A stretch of DNA of 10,639 nucleotides, from positions 1 through 10,639 of the forward strand of contig JAVBTR010000089.1 of the NCBI GenBank assembly GCA_031556065.1, given 5' to 3'. The first letter of the stretch is position 1; every line of letters begins with the position of its first letter. Source of the DNA: JAVBTR01 sp031556065. Its GTDB lineage: Bacteria; Bacillota; Clostridia; Christensenellales; Aristaeellaceae. The notes under the pieces are model-generated. The model did no database searches. It had not been told where the DNA came from and saw only the letters and a list, made by a program, of their open reading frames with translations. The position numbers were made by a program, and so were the translations under genes. Positions 6,094 through 10,639 of this stretch are shown here, piece by piece.

Positions 6094-7321
6094 AAATCCT
6101 CCAAAACACTTTTAAGCGACTCATAATCAGAAACAGCAACACGATTACGCCCCCCGAAAGCATGAAGATGGTATTCACATTTAAATAGTTTGCCAGCACC
6201 GAAAACATGGCCGAGCCTATGGGAATGGCCGCCACCAGAATAGCGCTAAGCATGCCCCCTAAGCGGCCCATCATTTCTTCGTTAGAATGGCGCATGAAGG
6301 CCGAGGAAAAAATCACACTAACCATACCCACCCCTGCACCCATAGCACAAAGCACCAATAGCAAGATACCAATCCGAAAAAGCGAAGGTGCCATAAACGG
6401 CAGGGCACCGATGCCAGCAAACCCAAGCCCCATGGTTACGCCTCCCAGAATGATCATCTGCCTGGGTGTAACCTTTTTCACAAGGGGTGCCAGTAAGGAG
6501 CCTAAAATAGTACCTACTAAAAGAGCGATCTCCACCACCGATAACAGTGTAGCTTCCCCGCCCATGGAATCCTTTACATAGGGAGCGGCGAAAATGTTAA
6601 AAGCCACCGCGCAAAAATTGAGGAGCATGCCGATCATACACAAGGCCCGCAAAGCATGCTCATGCCATATGTAATGGATGCCCGCTTTAAAATCCCGCAA
6701 GAAAGAATTCGACTTTTTTTGCCCTTCCGCCTTCTCGTGAAAGGGAATCAGCCCGATGATCAGGGCCGAAATCACAAAAGTAGCAGCATCTACCAGTAAT
6801 GCACCGCCGGTACCGAGAAGGGCGATGATTCCCCCAGCTGCCGCTGTGCCAATCAAGGATGCTACCCGGCTGGAGGAGCTGTTTAATCCCGTGCCCAGGG
6901 TGTAATTCTCTTTGCTGATCAGCATAGGCATAGCCGCGAAGCCTGCCGGTTCCCGAAAAGCTTCCAGGGTGGAGTTAAGCACCGTCATCGCCATGAGCAT
7001 CCAGGTTTCTAGGTACCCCAGCAGCATCAGTATCCCTGCTGCTGCTACGATCACCGCCCGGGCGATATCGCAAACGACCATCATGGTCTTTTTCTGTATC
7101 CGGTCTGCCAATACCCCTGTAAAGGGCTGCAAAAGAATGGTGGGCAAAAAGTTTAGCGCCACGATTACCGCCATCAGCGATGCGGCACCTGTTAACTCAT
7201 ACACCAGCCAGCTAAAGGCCAGTGCGTCCACCGAATCCCCAAAGCGGTTCACCACATTGGCCGCTAACAGCTTCATGTAGCTCTTTTCTTTAAACAGGAT
7301 TCCATATCCCTTCGACGGCAT
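6092..7321 (-). CDS. MFS drug-type exporter (DHA3-like, 12 membrane helices)
   Basis: A 409-aa proton-coupled permease of the Major Facilitator Superfamily in the cytoplasmic membrane. It resembles the DHA3 group that includes macrolide exporters such as Mef and the enterobactin exporter EntS. Sequence signs are the N-terminal YMKLLAANVVNRFGDSVDALAFSWLVYELTG, the loop 2-3 motif A (GVLADRIQKKTMM, about residue 80-92), the helix pair around EAFREPAGFAAMPMLI, a charged central loop (FHEKAEGQKKSNSFLRDFKAG) and about twelve hydrophobic spans. The ATG at 7321 has GGAAGGGA upstream at suitable spacing. It is the first gene of the minus-strand cluster, directly behind a near-consensus promoter. An efflux role is well supported; the substrate is not predictable, though its adjacent regulator suggests induction by it. 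Confidence 0.92.
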   Translation of the reverse strand: MPSKGYGILFKEKSYMKLLAANVVNRFGDSVDALAFSWLVYELTGAASLMAVIVALNFLPTILLQPFTGVLADRIQKKTMMVVCDIARAVIVAAAGILMLLGYLETWMLMAMTVLNSTLEAFREPAGFAAMPMLISKENYTLGTGLNSSSSRVASLIGTAAAGGIIALLGTGGALLVDAATFVISALIIGLIPFHEKAEGQKKSNSFLRDFKAGIHYIWHEHALRALCMIGMLLNFCAVAFNIFAAPYVKDSMGGEATLLSVVEIALLVGTILGSLLAPLVKKVTPRQMIILGGVTMGLGFAGIGALPFMAPSLFRIGILLLVLCAMGAGVGMVSVIFSSAFMRHSNEEMMGRLGGMLSAILVAAIPIGSAMFSVLANYLNVNTIFMLSGGVIVLLFLIMSRLKVFWRI

Positions 7322-7353
7322 TCAAATCGTCCCTTCCGTGTTCATCTAAATCT

Positions 7354-7382
7354 ATAATATGATATATTTCGATTTTTGTCAA
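7354..7382 (-). promoter_or_regulatory. Near-consensus sigma-A promoter of the exporter operon
   Basis: On the minus strand TTGACA (7382-7377) is followed after exactly 17 bp by TATTAT (7359-7354). Predicted transcription starts near 7347, leaving a leader of about 26 bases. A promoter this strong upstream of an efflux gene normally needs repression, which fits the ArsR-type gene in the same operon. Confidence 0.8.
7356..7368. promoter_or_regulatory. Candidate operator: palindrome AATAT-GAT-ATATT over the -10 box
   Basis: A perfect 5-bp inverted repeat with a 3-bp centre covers part of the -10 and the spacer of the exporter promoter. An outer pair, AAATC (7348-7352) and GATTT (7371-7375), is nearly concentric (0.5 bp off). 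ArsR-type proteins often bind AT-rich dyads overlapping promoters, so repressor binding here is a natural reading. AT-rich DNA makes such repeats common, so this is unproven. Confidence 0.45.
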
Positions 7383-7410
7383 CATGCATTTCGACGTCCA
7401 TCTAATTCTT

Positions 7411-7437
7411 TTGTGAAGCAGCTGGTTGTGGTATAAT
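7411..7437 (+). promoter_or_regulatory. Promoter of sbcDC
   Basis: An extended -10 (TGGTATAAT, 7429-7437) is preceded by TTGTGA (7411-7416) with a 15-bp spacer, a short spacing partly offset by the TG extension. The start would fall near 7444, with a leader of about 26 bases and the SD GAGGGG (7459-7464) five bases before the sbcD ATG. Confidence 0.6.
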
Positions 7438-7469
7438 AAAAGAAACTTCAAAAGAGACGAGGGGCCTGA

Positions 7470-8558
7470 ATGAAATTTTGCCACATAGCCGATTTGCACA
7501 TCGGCAAGAGATTAAAAGAATTAAGCTTGATGGAAGATCAAAGGCATGGGCTAAACCAGATACTATCCCACATAGCGGCATTCAAGCCCGATGCGGTTTT
7601 CATCGCTGGGGATATATACGATAAGGCCATTCCCTCCCAGGAAGCCGTGACCCTTTTAAGCGAATTTTTAACGGCTCTGTGCGATTTGAATTGCCAGGTG
7701 CTGCTCATTGGCGGCAACCACGATTCCCCAGAAAGACTGGCCTTTTTAAGCCCTCTTTTAAAAAGCCGGGGTTTAAATATAGCAAGGCCCTTTAACGGCG
7801 AAATGGAAAAGGTTTCGGTGGCCGGGGTGGATTGCTATATGCTGCCCTATTTTTCCCCACGAGAACAGGGCTTTCAAACCTTTGAGGAAGCGGTAAGCGC
7901 TGCCATTGCAAAAACCCAGCTGGATCACAGCCGGCCAAGCGTACTGATCACCCATTTCTTCGTTACTGCCCTGGGCCAGGAGGCCCTTCGCTCCCAATCG
8001 GAGGTGGACCCTATTGGCACCCTGAACAACATCGATGTCCGCTTTTTTGCCCCTTTTGCTTACGTGGCACTGGGCCATCTCCACGGCCCGCAAAAAGTGG
8101 GGTGGGATCATGTCCGCTATGCCGGTTCCCCTGTTAAGTATTCCTTTTCGGAAGTAAACCAGCGCAAATCCATGGTCAAAGGCGAAATTAAAAAGGACGG
8201 AACTTTGGCTTATGAGTTAATCCCCCTTGAACCCCTCCATGCCATGCTGGAATTGGAAGGGCCTATAGAGGCCTTGCTCGCCCATGAAAAAACCCATGGG
8301 TATACCCACATCACTTTAACCGATTCCCCTCCGCCCCCAGCAGCCTATGAGCGTTTAAGCGCGGTTTTCGAAAACCTTCTGGCCCTGGATTTCAAAGGCT
8401 TTACCCCAGAAAGCATTCCCCTTCAAAATGCTTCAGAGAAAGACCCTTTTACCCTTTTTACCGATTTTTTTCTCAACACCACTGGCCAGCAGTTGTCCCA
8501 GGGGGCTCAGGCGCACGTGAAAAACCTTATGGAATCCATTTGGAAAGGGGGCCGTTAA
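7470..8558 (+). CDS. sbcD: Exonuclease SbcD, Mre11-type nuclease subunit
   Basis: The Mn2+-dependent nuclease subunit of SbcCD, which opens DNA hairpins and trims blocked or double-strand ends. All phosphoesterase motifs are present: D8 and H10 in HIADLHIG, D48 in IAGDIYDKAIPS, GGNHD with N83/H84/D85, H162 in LITHFF and H203/H205 in LGHLHGPQ. The conserved RYAGSPVKYSFSE follows. The C-terminal ~120 residues are the more variable cap and SbcC-binding region. At 362 aa it is a little short for the family but complete. The start is the ATG after GAGGGG. The next gene begins on the base after the stop, so the two are one operon and their products one complex. Confidence 0.97.
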   Translation: MKFCHIADLHIGKRLKELSLMEDQRHGLNQILSHIAAFKPDAVFIAGDIYDKAIPSQEAVTLLSEFLTALCDLNCQVLLIGGNHDSPERLAFLSPLLKSRGLNIARPFNGEMEKVSVAGVDCYMLPYFSPREQGFQTFEEAVSAAIAKTQLDHSRPSVLITHFFVTALGQEALRSQSEVDPIGTLNNIDVRFFAPFAYVALGHLHGPQKVGWDHVRYAGSPVKYSFSEVNQRKSMVKGEIKKDGTLAYELIPLEPLHAMLELEGPIEALLAHEKTHGYTHITLTDSPPPPAAYERLSAVFENLLALDFKGFTPESIPLQNASEKDPFTLFTDFFLNTTGQQLSQGAQAHVKNLMESIWKGGR

Positions 8559-10639
8559 ATGAAGCCTCTTTCCCTTGAAATAAGCTATTTCGGTTCCTAT
8601 AAAGGCCAAACCACCTTGGATATGCAGCGCCTAGGCCAAAGGGGCCTGTACCTGATCACCGGGGATACGGGGTCGGGCAAGACCACCCTGTTCGACGCCA
8701 TTTGTTATGCCCTTTACGGCAAAATGAGTGGGGAATACCGCTCCAGGCCCCGTAACCTGCGAAACGAGCACGCCTCCCATGACACACAAACCTATGTAAC
8801 CCTGGTGTTTTCCCACCGGGGCCAAACCTATACTGTCACAAGGGTAATGGAATATGAACGGCTCAAAGCCCGTGGCACCGGCACTATATTAGAACCGGAG
8901 CAGGTGCTCTTAACCCTGCCCGATGGCTCAAGCCTTGCAAAAAAAGAAGAGGCCGATCAGCGGCTCATCCATATCCTTCAAATCCGCCCAGAGCATTTTC
9001 GCAAGATTATGATGATCGCCCAAGGGGATTTCATGCGCCTGCTCATGGCCGATACCAAGGAAAGAAAGCCCATCCTCCGGCAAATTTTCGATACGGGGCT
9101 TTACCAAGAATTTCAGGACGCGCTAAAAAAAAGCGTGAAGGACGCTTTCGATCAAAGCGATGAAATGCTTCGGCAATTAAAGGACGAGCTGCAAAGGTTT
9201 CAAGGGGACGACCTGCCTCCCTTTAGCCCTTTTGAACTAACTGCTTTTTACAATTTTGCCGCCAGCCAAATGGACCGGGATGAAACCGAAAAAACCGAGC
9301 TATTAAAAAAAGAAGAAAGCCTTTTCAAATCCCTTGAATCGCTTAATGCCTATGAAAAAAGCCAGGGAGAATTGAAAAAGACACTGCTTTCTATGGAAGC
9401 GGCTAAGGCCAGCCTGATCGGTGCTGTCAACAAGATTAAAAATGAACTTCAAACAGCAAGAGAAATGAAAAGCCAACACCAGCAAACCATAGAAGCCCTG
9501 GAAAAGGAACTGGCTCTCCACACCGCTGTCCAAGCCAGCTTATTAAACGTGCCGCTGGAAAAGGCTAACGCTGAAAGGGATATTAAAGCCCTTTCGGCGT
9601 TGGAAAAACAGCAAAAGGAGCTGGACTTAAGCAAGAGCACCTTTGAACAGCTCAAGAAAAGCACAGCCATTGCCATTGAAAACGCGCGGCAATCCGCCCA
9701 TGAATCCGAAAACCTGCAAAGCCTGTTTTTATTAGGCCAGGCCGGAATCATGGCTAATGCACTGGCACAGGGCCAGTCCTGTCCTGTCTGCGGCGCAACA
9801 GAGCACCCTCATAAAGCGTTGTTGGCCACCAGCACCCCCACCCAAGCCCAGGTCAACGGGGCGAAGGCCCTTGCTAAGAAAAACTCCGACGAAGCTCAAA
9901 GCTTAAGTCAACGCTGCGAAAGCGAATCCAAGCTCCTGTTAGAAAGGCAAGCCCTGTTAAAAAGCCAGCAGGAAGCTTTAAATCCTGTAGAAATTCATCA
10001 AGCCTACGAAGCTGCCCTGCAAAAGGAGCAGGCATTAAAGGACACTGTTTCAAAAAAAGAAGCTGTCCAAAACGCCCTCGATCTTCAAAAGCAAAAGCAG
10101 CAGGCGCACTTTATCCGCATTGCCACACTGGAGCAAGAGCTTTCCATGGCGGACCGCATTCAAGGCGAAGCCCTCCAAAGCTTTAAAACCCTGCCCCTTA
10201 AACAGGCTCAGGCCGATTTTTCACAGGCCGCAGGCGCCAAAGCCAGCATTGAAAAAAGATTGATGGAATTGGCCGCCGTCCTTCCTAATGAAGACCCCGA
10301 CGACATTACCTGCCAATACCAAGCCACCAAGACCGCCCTGACCAAGATACAGGTCCGTTTAGCTGCCAACCGCCAATGCACTGCGCACATTAAAAAGATT
10401 GAAAGCCATTACCAAAGCCAGGAGGAACCGTTCCGCATTGCAAGGGAACTGGGGCAGATCACAGGCAGCAAGCTGGAGTTTGAAAGCTATATCCTGGCCT
10501 ATTATTTCGAAAAGGTCTTATTGGAAGCCAACCACCGCTTCCGGGAAATGTCCTTCGGGCAATATGAATTGCTCCGGGCGGAGGATACCCAGGATAAGCG
10601 AAGCCAGTTCGGCCTGGAATTAAACGTTTTAAACCACTA
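8559..10639 (+). CDS. sbcC: Exonuclease SbcC, Rad50-type ATPase subunit (3' end outside window)
   Basis: The SMC/Rad50-like ATPase that clamps DNA and gates SbcD. The first 693 codons are present, with no frameshift, and the frame is open at the right edge. Visible parts: N-terminal ABC half with Walker A GDTGSGKT (35-42) and Q-loop Q155 in MMIAQGDF. A first coiled-coil arm covers about 175-400. The zinc hook C408-P-V-C411 lies within the conserved GQSCPVCGATEHP. The returning arm runs about 420-630, then FESYILAYYFEKVLLEANHRFREMSFGQYELLR, which precedes the ABC signature and Walker B; those lie beyond the window. Start ATG directly abuts the sbcD stop. The arms (about 220 residues each) look short, so the whole protein is likely well under the ~1050 aa of E. 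coli SbcC. Confidence 0.96.
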   Translation, partial: MKPLSLEISYFGSYKGQTTLDMQRLGQRGLYLITGDTGSGKTTLFDAICYALYGKMSGEYRSRPRNLRNEHASHDTQTYVTLVFSHRGQTYTVTRVMEYERLKARGTGTILEPEQVLLTLPDGSSLAKKEEADQRLIHILQIRPEHFRKIMMIAQGDFMRLLMADTKERKPILRQIFDTGLYQEFQDALKKSVKDAFDQSDEMLRQLKDELQRFQGDDLPPFSPFELTAFYNFAASQMDRDETEKTELLKKEESLFKSLESLNAYEKSQGELKKTLLSMEAAKASLIGAVNKIKNELQTAREMKSQHQQTIEALEKELALHTAVQASLLNVPLEKANAERDIKALSALEKQQKELDLSKSTFEQLKKSTAIAIENARQSAHESENLQSLFLLGQAGIMANALAQGQSCPVCGATEHPHKALLATSTPTQAQVNGAKALAKKNSDEAQSLSQRCESESKLLLERQALLKSQQEALNPVEIHQAYEAALQKEQALKDTVSKKEAVQNALDLQKQKQQAHFIRIATLEQELSMADRIQGEALQSFKTLPLKQAQADFSQAAGAKASIEKRLMELAAVLPNEDPDDITCQYQATKTALTKIQVRLAANRQCTAHIKKIESHYQSQEEPFRIARELGQITGSKLEFESYILAYYFEKVLLEANHRFREMSFGQYELLRAEDTQDKRSQFGLELNVLNH

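Noticed and set aside
7290..7499. Minus-strand ORF of 69 codons across the exporter/sbcD gap
   Set aside because: It covers both promoters and the start of two well-supported genes, and has no SD or recognisable protein signature.

Overview
The window looks like chromosomal DNA from a Firmicutes bacterium, probably in the class Clostridia. The evidence is strong AAGGAGG-type Shine-Dalgarno sites, TTG and GTG starts alongside ATG, consensus sigma-A-like promoters, moderate GC content, and Gram-positive-style protein families. No mobile element, CRISPR array, tRNA or rRNA was seen, and base composition looks even throughout. The genus cannot be named from sequence alone.

Layout, left to right. 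(1) Positions 1-151 are intergenic and carry an intrinsic terminator (20-56) for a plus-strand gene ending before the window. (2) 152-2371, minus strand: a large hybrid sensor histidine kinase (PAS-PAS-HisKA-HATPase-receiver). (3) A divergent 171-183 bp gap holds candidate promoters, a 6-bp inverted repeat and a possible tiny leader ORF upstream of the kinase. (4) 2555-3412, plus strand: a predicted lipoprotein with a ComEC-like metallo-beta-lactamase fold. Its 3' end overlaps the next, convergent gene by 7 bp. (5) 7321-3406, minus strand: a tight four-gene cluster in transcription order MFS exporter, ArsR-type regulator with a long N-terminal region, monotopic phosphoglycosyl transferase, aldo/keto reductase. 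Gaps are 12 and 24 bp, and the last pair overlaps by 26 bp. A near-consensus promoter (TTGACA-17-TATTAT) with an overlapping AT-rich palindrome precedes it. (6) 7470 to the right edge, plus strand: sbcD followed without a gap by sbcC, which runs off the window.

How the genes relate. The exporter and the ArsR protein probably form an autoregulated efflux module, and the transferase and reductase are co-transcribed by position. SbcCD is the conserved Mre11-Rad50-like nuclease that processes DNA hairpins and blocked ends. It is divergent from the efflux cluster, and the two facing -35 elements are only 28 bp apart. The histidine kinase is an orphan: no partner regulator or phosphotransfer gene is seen here. 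Most of the window is ordinary housekeeping or accessory content. The points most worth a second look are the make-up of the efflux operon, its promoter palindrome, the leader region of the kinase, and the cysteine cluster in its second PAS domain.
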